Source: Pigmentiphaga aceris
GTDB taxonomy: Bacteria; Pseudomonadota; Gammaproteobacteria; Burkholderiales; Burkholderiaceae_B
Length of the DNA: 64,000 bases
Reading direction: 5' to 3'
NCBI RefSeq assembly: GCF_008119665.1
Contig: NZ_CP043046.1
Coordinates: 682,001-746,000 of the forward strand
The notes beneath the pieces are model-generated. The model searched no databases. It worked only from the letters and a program-made list of their open reading frames with translations, and was not told the origin of the DNA. A program made the translations under genes and the position numbers. Shown piece by piece: positions 26,659 to 35,236 of this stretch. Within the stretch, counting starts at the first letter, position 1. The number at the start of each line of letters is the position of its first letter.

Positions 26659-29231
26659 GCAAGGGTCTCCGGTAGAAAGTGAATGGCCGCGAGGATCACT
26701 GCGCCGCTGGTGGCGGTGTATGCCCACCATCGACGCAGGATGCGCGGTTCGAGCTGACGCACGCTGGATACGTAGCCGGCGTGTGTGCGGCAGGCCACAT
26801 GCACCGACATGACGACTCCGATTGCGATGTGGATCAGTGCGTAGATCAGCAGTGCCGAGACGATGGACGCGTAGGCATGTACGCGTGGATCGGGCACCGA
26901 TTCCTGCAGCACACGCGTCAGGGCCAGGAAGGCAATGATACCGGCGACGGCACTTGCCCATGCGCACAGCGCGCTGCGGGCAGGTGTCAGGCGACTGTGG
27001 CGCAAGCCCGCATGCGCCTGTCGGGCGACCCACGCAGCACCGAACAAGGCACCGATTGCCAGCAACGGCATCGCCAGTTCGCGGGTGATCCATTGCGGGG
27101 GCGGCCAGTTGGGTGCCACCGTCCACAGGAAGAGATATCCAAACAGCAGGGATGCCAGCACCATGGCATCGGCCACCAATGCAAAGGTGACGCCCCACCA
27201 TCCCGGCGCATCGTCGGTCACGGCGTGGTGCGTGGGCAGCACGGCCGTGTCGTCAGGCCGCAGCCGAATGGGGGCGGGGTCGTGACGCTTGCCGGTGCGC
27301 CACGCCCAGAACAGGAAAATCGCCAGGCTCAAACCACCGCCTACCGGCACCCACAGGTATTGCTTGAACAGCAATCCCAGGAAGAACACGGCCGTGGTCA
27401 GGGCGGCGAACAAGGGCATCCAGCTTGATCCGGGCAGCTCGATCACACTGCTGCGCTGGCCGCTCAAGGGCTCCACCGCAATGGTCTGCCGAATGCCGTG
27501 TTCTGCACTGGGCAAGTCGCCTTGGCCAGCGGCCAGTTGTGTACCCAGATCAGGTTCGTCCCACACCGGTTCACGGCTGCGCACTTCAGGCAGGCTGGCA
27601 ATGTTGTAGGTGGGCGTTGGCGTGGGCATGGCCCATTCCAGTGATCCCGCTCCCCAAGGATTGGTGGGTGCGACCTTGCCCATGCGACCGTGCAGCACGA
27701 CATCCAGCAGGAACAGCGCAAAGCCGATGGCCTGCACAAAACCGCCTATCGACGAGGCCAGATTGAACACATCCCAACCCACGTCGCCGGGGTAGGTATA
27801 TACGCGGCGCGGCATGCCCAGCAGGCCGGTCAGGTGCATGATCAGGAAGGTCAGGTTGAAGCCGATGAAGATCAGCCAGAACGCCCACTTGCCCAGCGTT
27901 TCCGAAGGCATGCGGCCGGTTACGTGCGGCATCCAGTAATACACCGCCGCCAGCAGCGGGAAGACCATGCCGCCTACCAGCACGTAGTGCAGATGGGCCA
28001 CCACAAAATGCGTGTCGTGTACCTGCCAGTTGAAGGGCACCAGGGCCAGTATCACACCTGTCAGCCCGCCGCATACGAACACAAACAGGAAGCCGAACAG
28101 ATACAGCATGGGCAGACGAATGACCGGCTTGCCCGCCCACAAGGTGGCGATCCACGCAAAGAACTGCACGGCAGTGGGGATGGCTACCAGCATGCTCGCG
28201 GCGGAAAAGAACATCTGCGCCAACTGCGGAATGCCCACCGTGAACATGTGATGCACCCACAGCCCGAAACTGAGCACGCCCATGGCCAGCACGCTTGCCA
28301 CCACCCACACATGGCCGACCATGGCGCGACCGGCGAAGGTGGGGATCATCATCGACACCATGCCGGCGGCGGGCAGGAAAATGATGTAGACCTCGGGGTG
28401 GCCGAACATCCAGAACAGGTGTTGCCACAACAGGGAATCCCCGCCGCGCGCCACGTCGAAGAAGGCCCAGCCGAAACTGCGTTCCACTTCCAGCAGGATG
28501 CTGCCCAGGATCAGCGGCGGGAAGCCCACCACGATCATGGCGGCGGCCACCAATATGTACCAGGCGAACAAGGGCATGCGCAGCAGGCTCATGCCGGGTG
28601 CACGCATGCGCAAAATGGTGGCGATCAACTCGATGCCGCCGCACACCGCCGATATCTCGGAGAAGGTCACGCCGATCAGCCAGACATCGGCATTGATGCC
28701 CGGGCTGTAGGTAGCCCCGGACAGCGGCGTGTACATGAACCAGCCCTGGTGCGGGGCCACGCCCAGCACCATCGCACCGATCAGAATCAGGCCACCGAAC
28801 AGATAGCACCAGTACGCATACGCCCCCAGCCTGGGATATGCCAGGTCCCGTGAACCCAGAATCTTGGGCAGCAGGTACAGCGCAAAGCCCTCCAGCATGG
28901 GGATGGCGAACAGGAACATCATCACCGTGCCGTGCATGGTGAAGATCTGGTTGTAGGTGGCGGCGTCCAGGAAGTCGTTGCCCGACACCGCAAGCTGTGC
29001 CCGGATCAGCATGGCCAGCACACCACCGATCAGGAAGAACACCAGCGCAGTGCCGATGAAGCGCAGGCCGATGGTGGTGTGATTCACGCTCGACAGCCCG
29101 CGCCAGCCGCGTGGCGCGCCCCATACCTTGTCCATCTGGTGATGTCGGGCCACTGGTGACAGGCCATCGGCAGCGGGCTGCCCACGTGGTGCGGGATGGG
29201 CGAGCCTGTGGTTTTGCAATGTGTCGCTCAT
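26655..29231 (-). CDS. Cytochrome c oxidase, fused subunits I and III (CtaD-CtaE)
   Basis: An 858-residue haem-copper oxidase core. Residues 1 to about 560 are subunit I with the haem and CuB histidines: FTMHGTVMMFLFAIP, WQHLFWMFGHPEVYIIFLP (His-Tyr crosslink region), HHMFTVG, and HDTHFVVAHLHYVL. A linker leads to a subunit III-like domain (about 640-858; WWGVTFALVADAMVLASLLFGYLFLW and later helices). Subunit I-III fusions occur in caa3-type oxidases. The start at 29231 begins MSDTLQNH. Genes run ctaC, ctaD-E, small membrane protein on the minus strand with four-base overlaps. Confidence 0.93.
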   Translation of the reverse strand: MSDTLQNHRLAHPAPRGQPAADGLSPVARHHQMDKVWGAPRGWRGLSSVNHTTIGLRFIGTALVFFLIGGVLAMLIRAQLAVSGNDFLDAATYNQIFTMHGTVMMFLFAIPMLEGFALYLLPKILGSRDLAYPRLGAYAYWCYLFGGLILIGAMVLGVAPHQGWFMYTPLSGATYSPGINADVWLIGVTFSEISAVCGGIELIATILRMRAPGMSLLRMPLFAWYILVAAAMIVVGFPPLILGSILLEVERSFGWAFFDVARGGDSLLWQHLFWMFGHPEVYIIFLPAAGMVSMMIPTFAGRAMVGHVWVVASVLAMGVLSFGLWVHHMFTVGIPQLAQMFFSAASMLVAIPTAVQFFAWIATLWAGKPVIRLPMLYLFGFLFVFVCGGLTGVILALVPFNWQVHDTHFVVAHLHYVLVGGMVFPLLAAVYYWMPHVTGRMPSETLGKWAFWLIFIGFNLTFLIMHLTGLLGMPRRVYTYPGDVGWDVFNLASSIGGFVQAIGFALFLLDVVLHGRMGKVAPTNPWGAGSLEWAMPTPTPTYNIASLPEVRSREPVWDEPDLGTQLAAGQGDLPSAEHGIRQTIAVEPLSGQRSSVIELPGSSWMPLFAALTTAVFFLGLLFKQYLWVPVGGGLSLAIFLFWAWRTGKRHDPAPIRLRPDDTAVLPTHHAVTDDAPGWWGVTFALVADAMVLASLLFGYLFLWTVAPNWPPPQWITRELAMPLLAIGALFGAAWVARQAHAGLRHSRLTPARSALCAWASAVAGIIAFLALTRVLQESVPDPRVHAYASIVSALLIYALIHIAIGVVMSVHVACRTHAGYVSSVRQLEPRILRRWWAYTATSGAVILAAIHFLPETLA

Positions 29232-30049
29232 GGCGTCACCTGCTTGAAGCGAGCGGCAAACGCGGTTTCGTCCAGCGCTTCCACTTCCATGAACATGTGG
29301 GCATGGCGTTCGCCACAGAATTCCGCACACAGGCCACGGTAGATGCCGGGTCGATCTGCTTGCAGACGGATGGTGTTTTCGTGGCCGGGAATGGCGTCGA
29401 TCTTGCCGCCCAGTCGGGGTACCCAGAAGCTGTGGATCACGTCGATGCTTTTAACCGTCAGGTGAATGGGTCGCCCGGCAGGAATCACGATGCGGTTGTC
29501 GGTGGTGCCGCCAATCAGTTCACCGTCGGGGTATTGCGCCGTCCAGCGCCATTGCTGGGCGGTCACTTCCACGCGAAACGCGGACGCATCGCGCGGCATC
29601 ATGGCGTAGCCGGCGCGCACGCCATAGGCCAGCAGCGCGAGGATCACCACCCCCGGCAGGATCAGACCGCCCCCTACCAGCAGCGCTCCCACGGGCGCGC
29701 GCTTCGCTGCTGACGGGCGTTTCAGCGCGGCGTACAGCGCCAGGGCCACGGTCAGGCAGAACACGGCGGTGGCTCCCCACAACATGGCCCACCAGACGGC
29801 AGCAACATCGGCACTGGCAGGCCCGGCCGGATCAAGCGCAGACAGCGGCCCCTGATGACAGGCGGCCAACAGTGGCAGGGCAAGCAGGGGAAGCGCAAGC
29901 CGGGGAAGCGCAAGCCGGGGAAGCGCAAGCCGGGGAAGCACGCGGGGAAGCACGCGGCCGACACCCAAACGCGCACGGCACAGAACTTGCCGTGCCAAGT
30001 CCGCAGGGTGCCGATTTCGCGCGCGCCCCGACAAGGAAATCGACTGCAT
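29228..30049 (-). CDS. ctaC: Cytochrome c oxidase subunit II (CtaC), CuA-binding
   Basis: Carries the CuA centre that receives electrons from cytochrome c. The C-terminal domain has IHSFWVPRLGGKIDAIPG and the CuA motif CAEFCGERHAHM. Two membrane helices precede it. No fused cytochrome c domain is present. The N terminus is unusual: a run of LPRLALP repeats leading to a lipobox (LLALPLLAAC), encoded by a tandem DNA repeat. The start is uncertain; the ATG at 30049 shares the sequence CATG with the divergent DUF2231 gene and lacks a good ribosome site, and TTG or GTG codons further in are possible. The stop overlaps the start of ctaD-E. Confidence 0.85.
   Translation of the reverse strand: MQSISLSGRARNRHPADLARQVLCRARLGVGRVLPRVLPRLALPRLALPRLALPLLALPLLAACHQGPLSALDPAGPASADVAAVWWAMLWGATAVFCLTVALALYAALKRPSAAKRAPVGALLVGGGLILPGVVILALLAYGVRAGYAMMPRDASAFRVEVTAQQWRWTAQYPDGELIGGTTDNRIVIPAGRPIHLTVKSIDVIHSFWVPRLGGKIDAIPGHENTIRLQADRPGIYRGLCAEFCGERHAHMFMEVEALDETAFAARFKQVTP
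29881..29957. repeat. Tandem repeat inside the ctaC signal-peptide region
   Basis: On the plus strand the 15-bp unit CAAGCCGGGGAAGCG occurs about three times with partial copies, followed by two copies of CACGCGGGGAAG. Units of 15 and 12 bases keep the frame, giving repeated RLALP in CtaC. Change in copy number would lengthen or shorten the leader without breaking the gene. Confidence 0.85.
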
Positions 30050-30530
30050 GGAAAAATTCGGCCAACCGCTGCCCGAGGACACCCCGACACGCGTAGCCGT
30101 GGCCCGCCATCCCTTGCACCCGATGCTGGTGCCGTTCCCGATCGCCTTCTTGCTGGGTGGATTGGCATCGGACTTGGCCTGGCTATTCACCGCCGATACC
30201 TTCTGGGCGCGCACATCTTTATGGCTGGTGGGCTGCGGCGCGTTGATGGGGGTTCTGGCGGGCATTGCCGGCACGGTTGAATTGCTGGCGGTGCGCGGCA
30301 TCCGGCACCGCGCGGCCAGCTGGAACCACTTCGTGGTGGCAGTGATGCTGCTCGGGGTCTCTATCGTCAACTGGTTGTCTCGTCTGGGCGACGCGGCGGG
30401 GACAATCCTGCCGTATGGCTTGTTCCTGTCCTCGCTGGGCGCGTTGCTGGTCGGCGTGGCCGGGTGGTTGGGCGGGAAGCTGGTGTTCGAGCACCAGGTC
30501 GGTGTCGGCGACGACGACACCGACGATTGA
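30048..30530 (+). CDS. DUF2231 membrane protein
   Basis: A 160-residue membrane protein with the DUF2231 pattern: HPLHPMLVPFPIAFLLGGLASDL near the start, then three more hydrophobic segments. The conserved HPxHP motif is characteristic; the function is unknown, though members are often found near respiratory and metal genes. AAGGAAA lies upstream of the ATG. Its start codon overlaps the presumed divergent ctaC start, so regulation of the two is probably linked. Confidence 0.85.
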   Translation: MEKFGQPLPEDTPTRVAVARHPLHPMLVPFPIAFLLGGLASDLAWLFTADTFWARTSLWLVGCGALMGVLAGIAGTVELLAVRGIRHRAASWNHFVVAVMLLGVSIVNWLSRLGDAAGTILPYGLFLSSLGALLVGVAGWLGGKLVFEHQVGVGDDDTDD

Positions 30531-30585
30531 TGGGTCAGATTTTTCATGCGATCTGACGAACGGGCGGATACGCGTCGGCCCGCGC

Positions 30586-31020
30586 TCAAGTGAAGTCCTG
30601 CAGCTGGGGCTTGGCCATTACCAGCCACAGCACTACTGGAATCAGCACGGTGGGAACAATCACCGTCGCCAGGTGAAGCAGCGGGTGCCGCATGCTTTTC
30701 GACGTGGGATTGCGCAGTTTTGCCAGCACGCTGCCGCAATACAGATGGAAGAACACCATCAGCGTGACCGCCACCAGCTTCATGGCCAGCCATTCGCCTT
30801 GCAGCCCGCGCAGGTAGACCAGAATGGTGCCGCTGATGATCGCAATCACCGCAGCAGGCGAAATCACCATGATGAAGCTGTAGCGCGTCATGATGCGCAG
30901 CCGGTGGTAGTCGGCGTGGTCGCGGGTCTTGGGGTGCAGCATGAACAGTCCGGGCAGGTAGAACAGTCCTGCGCACCAGATGGTCAATGCCGAGATATGC
31001 AGCGCTTTCAGCCAGATCAT
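30586..31020 (-). CDS. HemJ/CopD-family membrane protein
   Basis: A 144-residue protein with four predicted helices. The pattern MIWLKALHISALTIWCAGLFYLPGLFMLH, then a PAAVIAIISGTIL segment, EWLAMKLVAVTLMVFFHLYCG and a C-terminal VPTVLIPVVLWLVMAKP closely follows HemJ, the haem-dependent protoporphyrinogen oxidase of many proteobacteria; CopD-family names are also used. The conserved LKALHI histidine and the KL lysine are present. Placement next to an alternative haem-copper oxidase fits a role in haem supply, but a divergent CopD-like protein cannot be excluded. Confidence 0.7.
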   Translation of the reverse strand: MIWLKALHISALTIWCAGLFYLPGLFMLHPKTRDHADYHRLRIMTRYSFIMVISPAAVIAIISGTILVYLRGLQGEWLAMKLVAVTLMVFFHLYCGSVLAKLRNPTSKSMRHPLLHLATVIVPTVLIPVVLWLVMAKPQLQDFT

Positions 31021-31189
31021 GGTGGGTGTCCGAAAGGCGCGACGACGTGGGATAAACCACCGCCACGTAAAAAAGACATAAAAACCAGCAGGTTCACCCA
31101 GCAAACCGTGTGCCCGATACGATCGGAAACATCGGGTAAACTCTGAGCCCTTCGCAGGTATGCCCTAGTGGTTGCCTCGCCAAAAATGT

Positions 31190-31307
31190 GCGGTAATGTG
31201 ACCGCTTTTCCGGAAGTAACAGACTGCACCTAGCAGCCTGCGTCCGCATCGCCTACACCCCAGGCGATGTGCAGCGGGAATTGCAAGGCGCCTCGCATCA
31301 CGAGGCG
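31190..31307 (+). promoter_or_regulatory. Structured leader region upstream of the second liv operon
   Basis: Three hairpins lie in the 394-base gene-free interval before the binding-protein gene at 31415: GCGGT/ACCGC (31190-31205, followed by TTTT), CATCGCCT/AGGCGATG (31247-31269) and CGCCTCG/CGAGGCG (31289-31307). No consensus promoter was found. They may form a leader RNA structure. No known riboswitch class was recognised. Confidence 0.35.
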
Positions 31308-31414
31308 TTGGCCGTCGCTATTCGCGACCGCTCTTGCCGAAATGTCTCCGGAATTGGCTCGTCGTGAATGACACCCCCCTCAAGGTAGGGGACGAACGCC
31401 TTTAGGAAGACAAA

Positions 31415-32566
31415 ATGAATCGTGCTTTGAGCAGGTCAGTGGTGGCAATTGCCGCTTTGGGTGCCGCCTCGTTCGCGCAGGCTGCAGATATCAAGATCGG
31501 TGTGGCTGCGGCCTTGACCGGCGGCGCGGGCCAGTATGGCAATGCGATTCGCAACGGTTTCCAGCTTGCAGTCGAAGAGATCAACGCCGCCGGCGGCGTC
31601 AATGGCGACAAGATCGTCCTGCAGATCGAAGACGAGCAGGGCAAGAAAGAAGAAGCCATCAACGTCTTCAAGAAGCTGATCTTCCAGGACCGCGTCCTGA
31701 TGGTCTTCGGCCCGACGCTGTCGAATTCGGCACAAGCCGCACACCCGATCGCACAGGCGGCCAAGACGCCGGCTTTCGGTACCTCGAACACGGCTGACGG
31801 CATCACGTCCATCGGCAACTTCGTGTTCCGCAACTCGGTGACCGAAGCCGACGTGCTGCCGGCCACCATCAAGAAGGCTGTGGAAGTTGCCGGCGTGAAG
31901 AAGGTCGCAGTGCTGTACGGCAACGACGACGTGTTCACCAAGAGCGGCTATGACAACTTCAAGAAGGCCCTGGAAGACCTGAAGATTCCGGTCACCACGA
32001 CCGAAACCTTCGCCAAGGGCGATGTCGACTTCAAGGCCCAGCTCACCAAGATCAAGGCCACGAATCCCGACGCCATCGTGCTGTCGGCACTGGTTGCCGA
32101 AGGCGGCCCGGTCATGGTTGCGGCCCGTCAGCTGGGCATCGAAGTGCCGATCATCGGCGGCAACGGCATGAACTCGCCGCGCGTCTTCGAACTGGCCAAG
32201 GACCGCTCGGACAACCTGTGGGTCGGCAGCCCCTGGTCGAGCAATAACGACACGCCGGCAAACACCAAGTTCATCGCGGCCTACAAGGCCAAGTACAACG
32301 CTGCACCTGATCAGTTCGCTGCTCAGGCCTATGACGCGCTGTACATCGTCAGCACCGCGCTCAAGGGCGTGAAGCTGACCAACAAGCTGGAAGCCGACCG
32401 CCTGGCACTGCGCGATGCCCTGCCGGCAGTGAAGTACACCGGTGCTACCGGTGCCTTCCAGTTCGCCCAGGTGAAGGACAAGGCCGGCAAGCCGGCTGGC
32501 TACGATGCGGTGCAAACCCCCATCGTGATGGTCACCCGTGGCAACGCCTACGTGATCCAGAAGTAA
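31415..32566 (+). CDS. livK: Branched-chain amino-acid ABC transporter, periplasmic binding protein (LivJ/LivK)
   Basis: A 383-residue periplasmic binding protein with a Sec signal (MNRALSRSVVAIAALGAASFAQA, mature from ADIKIG). The mature start IKIGVAAALTGGAGQYGNAIRNGFQLAVEEINAAGGVNGDKI is typical of the LivJ/LivK family. AGGAAGA precedes the ATG. It heads a complete five-gene operon (binding protein, livH, livM, livG, livF), separate from and differently built than the first liv locus at 2692-7631. Confidence 0.93.
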   Translation: MNRALSRSVVAIAALGAASFAQAADIKIGVAAALTGGAGQYGNAIRNGFQLAVEEINAAGGVNGDKIVLQIEDEQGKKEEAINVFKKLIFQDRVLMVFGPTLSNSAQAAHPIAQAAKTPAFGTSNTADGITSIGNFVFRNSVTEADVLPATIKKAVEVAGVKKVAVLYGNDDVFTKSGYDNFKKALEDLKIPVTTTETFAKGDVDFKAQLTKIKATNPDAIVLSALVAEGGPVMVAARQLGIEVPIIGGNGMNSPRVFELAKDRSDNLWVGSPWSSNNDTPANTKFIAAYKAKYNAAPDQFAAQAYDALYIVSTALKGVKLTNKLEADRLALRDALPAVKYTGATGAFQFAQVKDKAGKPAGYDAVQTPIVMVTRGNAYVIQK

Positions 32567-32603
32567 AAAGCTGGCAAGTCCGGGGCGCATAACCCCGGCA
32601 AGT

Positions 32604-32644
32604 GAGGGCGTGGCGCGCAGGTGCCGCGCCCTCGGTCTTTTTTT
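32604..32644 (+). terminator. Terminator or attenuator between the second binding protein and livH
   Basis: An 11-bp stem, GAGGGCGTGGC (32604-32614) with GCCGCGCCCTC (32623-32633, one G-T pair), is followed a few bases later by TTTTTTT. Partial read-through would keep the binding protein in excess over the membrane parts, as at 3844-3885 in the first liv locus. Confidence 0.8.
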
Positions 32645-32680
32645 CGCGGAATGTCTCGCGTCGTTTTTGCTGGAAGAGTC

Positions 32681-33562
32681 ATGCTGGAACAGCAACTCGT
32701 CAACGCCTTGGCACTGGGCTGCGTGTACGCACTGTTCGCGCTCGGTTTCACGTTGGTATTCGGGGTTCTGGGGGTGGTGAATCTCTCCCACGGCGCCGTC
32801 TTCATGCTGGGTTCCTACCTGGCGCTGGAAGCGGTCACCATACTCAATCTGCCCTTGTGGGCGGCCATTCTGGTTGGCTGTGCCACCGCTGGTATTGCAG
32901 GGCTGATCATCGATTTCCTGGTGCTGCGGCCATTACGCAAGCGCAATTCGCCCCACTTGATCCCGATGATCGCCACCATTGGTGTTGCGATTGCGGTCAA
33001 TTCCGCCGTGCAGGGCATCTTCGGCGCTGACAACATCCGTTTCCCGCCGGGCATCATTCCCGAAGACGCCATCGAAGTCGGCAAGGTCCACGTGACCGCC
33101 ATTGAACTGCTGATCATCGCAACCTCGATCGTGCTGATGATTGCGTTGATGATCGTCCTGAAGCGTACGCAGGTCGGCCGCGCACTGCGCGCCATTGCCG
33201 AGTCGCCCAAAGCCGCATCCCTGCTGGGTATCAACGTCGAGGGCCTGTTCCTGACGACCTCGTTCGCCGCCGCCGCATTGGGCGGTCTGGCTGGCGTGCT
33301 GATCGGCCTGTATTCCAGTGCCGTGTTCCCGCTGATGGGTCAGCCGATGCTGCACAAGGGCATCGCGGTGATCATCCTGGGCGGCATGGGTGACATTCGC
33401 GGGGCCATGATCGGTGGCCTCTTCCTTGGATTTGCTGAAGTGTTGTCGGTTGCGTACGTGGGTTCCACGATGCGTGACGCGGTGGCCTTCGGTCTGCTGT
33501 TCCTGATCCTGCTGGTTCGCCCGCAAGGCCTGTTCGGCAAAGTGCTGGAACGCAAGGCGTAA
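32681..33562 (+). CDS. livH: Branched-chain amino-acid ABC transporter permease LivH
   Basis: A 293-residue permease of standard length. It starts MLEQQLVNALALGCVYALFALGFTLVFGVLGVVNLSHGAVFMLGSYLAL, the conserved LivH N terminus (NxSHG motif), and ends with KGIAVIILGGMGDIRGAMIGGLFLGFAE. The ATG at 32681 has GGAAGAG upstream; earlier in-frame starts would fall in the attenuator region. Confidence 0.95.
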   Translation: MLEQQLVNALALGCVYALFALGFTLVFGVLGVVNLSHGAVFMLGSYLALEAVTILNLPLWAAILVGCATAGIAGLIIDFLVLRPLRKRNSPHLIPMIATIGVAIAVNSAVQGIFGADNIRFPPGIIPEDAIEVGKVHVTAIELLIIATSIVLMIALMIVLKRTQVGRALRAIAESPKAASLLGINVEGLFLTTSFAAAALGGLAGVLIGLYSSAVFPLMGQPMLHKGIAVIILGGMGDIRGAMIGGLFLGFAEVLSVAYVGSTMRDAVAFGLLFLILLVRPQGLFGKVLERKA

Positions 33563-33575
33563 GGGGGCAGCGAAT

Positions 33576-34439
33576 ATGGAATGGTTTGATAATTTCTGGG
33601 CGATCTACAGCAATCTGGTGCTGTCGCTGGGTACCAATGGCTTGCTGGCACTGTCGATCTATCTGACGCTTGCCTGCGGCATGTTGGCCATGGCGAACGC
33701 TGCCTTCATGGGCATCGGTGCCTACACCGCTGCACTGCTGACGATGAATGCCGAGCTGCCGTACCCGGTGGCGCTGGCTGGCGGCATGGTCTTGCCGGCA
33801 ATGGTGGCTGTGCTGATCGGCAAACCCACGCTGCGCCTGTCCGGGGTGTACCTGGCCATGGCCACGCTGGGCTTTGGTGAAGTGGTGCGGGTGGTGATTC
33901 TGAACACCGAGTCGCTGACGGGTGGTGCGTTGGGCTTGAACGGCATTCCGCAACTGACGCAGTGGTGGCATGTGGCCTTGGCTGTGGTGGTGGTGGTTGC
34001 CGTGCTGATGCGCGTGCGTCGCTCGAAGCTGGGCCGTGCGTTCGAAGCCATCAAGGAAGACGAAATCGCCGCTGGCCTGATGGGCATCGACGTGAACAAC
34101 ACCAAGTTGTTCGCCTTCGTGATGGGCGCAGCCCTGGCCGGTCTGGCCGGTGGCCTGAACGCGCACCTGACCTTCTTCATCGGCCCGAACGAATTCGGTT
34201 TCGATCGCGGTGTGGAAATTCTGACGATGGCCATTCTGGGCGGCATTCACAGCCTGATCGGTCCGCTGCTTGGCAGCTCGATCCTGACCTTGCTGCCTGA
34301 AGTGCTGCGCGGCTTCAGCGACTTCCGCCTGATCGCCAACGGCATCATCTTGGTATTGATCGTGTTGTTCCTGCCCAAGGGCATCTGGGACCCGGTGGGC
34401 TTCCGCCGCCGCTTCGGACGCAATCGGAAGGGAGCCTGA
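33576..34439 (+). CDS. livM: Branched-chain amino-acid ABC transporter permease LivM
   Basis: A 287-residue permease, the partner of LivH. LACGMLAMANAAFMGIGAYTAALL near the N terminus and the GGIHSLIGPLLGSSIL motif near the C terminus are typical of LivM. It lies 13 bases after livH and two bases before livG, so the genes are co-transcribed. Unlike the first liv locus, the permease is not fused to the ATPase here. Confidence 0.94.
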   Translation: MEWFDNFWAIYSNLVLSLGTNGLLALSIYLTLACGMLAMANAAFMGIGAYTAALLTMNAELPYPVALAGGMVLPAMVAVLIGKPTLRLSGVYLAMATLGFGEVVRVVILNTESLTGGALGLNGIPQLTQWWHVALAVVVVVAVLMRVRRSKLGRAFEAIKEDEIAAGLMGIDVNNTKLFAFVMGAALAGLAGGLNAHLTFFIGPNEFGFDRGVEILTMAILGGIHSLIGPLLGSSILTLLPEVLRGFSDFRLIANGIILVLIVLFLPKGIWDPVGFRRRFGRNRKGA

Positions 34440-34441
34440 CC

Positions 34442-35236
34442 ATGTTGAAACTGACCGGATTGTCCAAGAGCTTTGGCGGCCTGCACGTGTTGCAGGACGT
34501 CAATTTCGAAGTGCCCAAGGGCAGCATCTACGGCCTGATCGGCCCCAACGGCGCTGGCAAGACCACGGTGTTCAATCTGATCACCGGGCTGCTGGCCCCG
34601 TCGGGCGGTGCCATCGACTTCGACGGCCAAAGCCTGATCGGCATCAAGCCGCACGAAATCACCCGGCGCGGCATTGCCCGCACCTTCCAGAACATCCGCA
34701 TCTTCAAAGAGATGAGCCTGCTGGAAAACGTGGTGGTGGGCGCGCATCGCCACTTGAAATACGGTTCCCTGAGCGCGCTGTTTGCGCTCGGCGACTACCG
34801 CAAGCTGGAAAAGGAAGCACGCGACCGCGCCATGGAACTGCTGTCCTGGGTGCGCCTGGATCACAAGGCCGACGACCTGGCGGACAACCTGTCCTACGGT
34901 GACCAGCGCAAGCTGGAACTGGCGCGCGCCCTGGCAACCGACCCCAAGCTGCTGTTGCTCGATGAACCGGTGGCGGGCATGAACGCCAGCGAGAAAGTCG
35001 AACTCATGGGCGAGATCCAGAACATCAAGGCGCGTGGCTACACAATCTTCATGATCGAACACGACATGCGCTTCGTGATGGGTTTGTGCGAACGCATCTC
35101 GGTGCTGAACTTCGGCCGCATCATTGCCGAAGGCACGCCGGACGAGATCCGCAACAATCCGCAGGTGATCGAGGCCTACCTGGGCCGCGATGACGACGAT
35201 GATGTTCCCCCGGTGACTGCGGAGATGTTGGCATGA
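34442..35236 (+). CDS. livG: Branched-chain amino-acid ABC transporter ATPase LivG
   Basis: A 264-residue ATPase with Walker A GPNGAGKTT, a LivG-type signature (LSYGDQRKLELARAL), Walker B LLLLDEPVAGMN and switch EHDMRFVMGL. The extra loop around residues 95-125 (HRHLKYGSLSALFALG) distinguishes LivG from LivF. It overlaps livF by four bases. Confidence 0.95.
   Translation: MLKLTGLSKSFGGLHVLQDVNFEVPKGSIYGLIGPNGAGKTTVFNLITGLLAPSGGAIDFDGQSLIGIKPHEITRRGIARTFQNIRIFKEMSLLENVVVGAHRHLKYGSLSALFALGDYRKLEKEARDRAMELLSWVRLDHKADDLADNLSYGDQRKLELARALATDPKLLLLDEPVAGMNASEKVELMGEIQNIKARGYTIFMIEHDMRFVMGLCERISVLNFGRIIAEGTPDEIRNNPQVIEAYLGRDDDDDVPPVTAEMLA

Noticed and set aside
29855..30280. Plus-strand open frames with repeated QGKRKPGK or AQAGE units
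   Set aside because: They are antisense to the ctaC leader repeat; the minus-strand frame has the lipobox and CuA domain.
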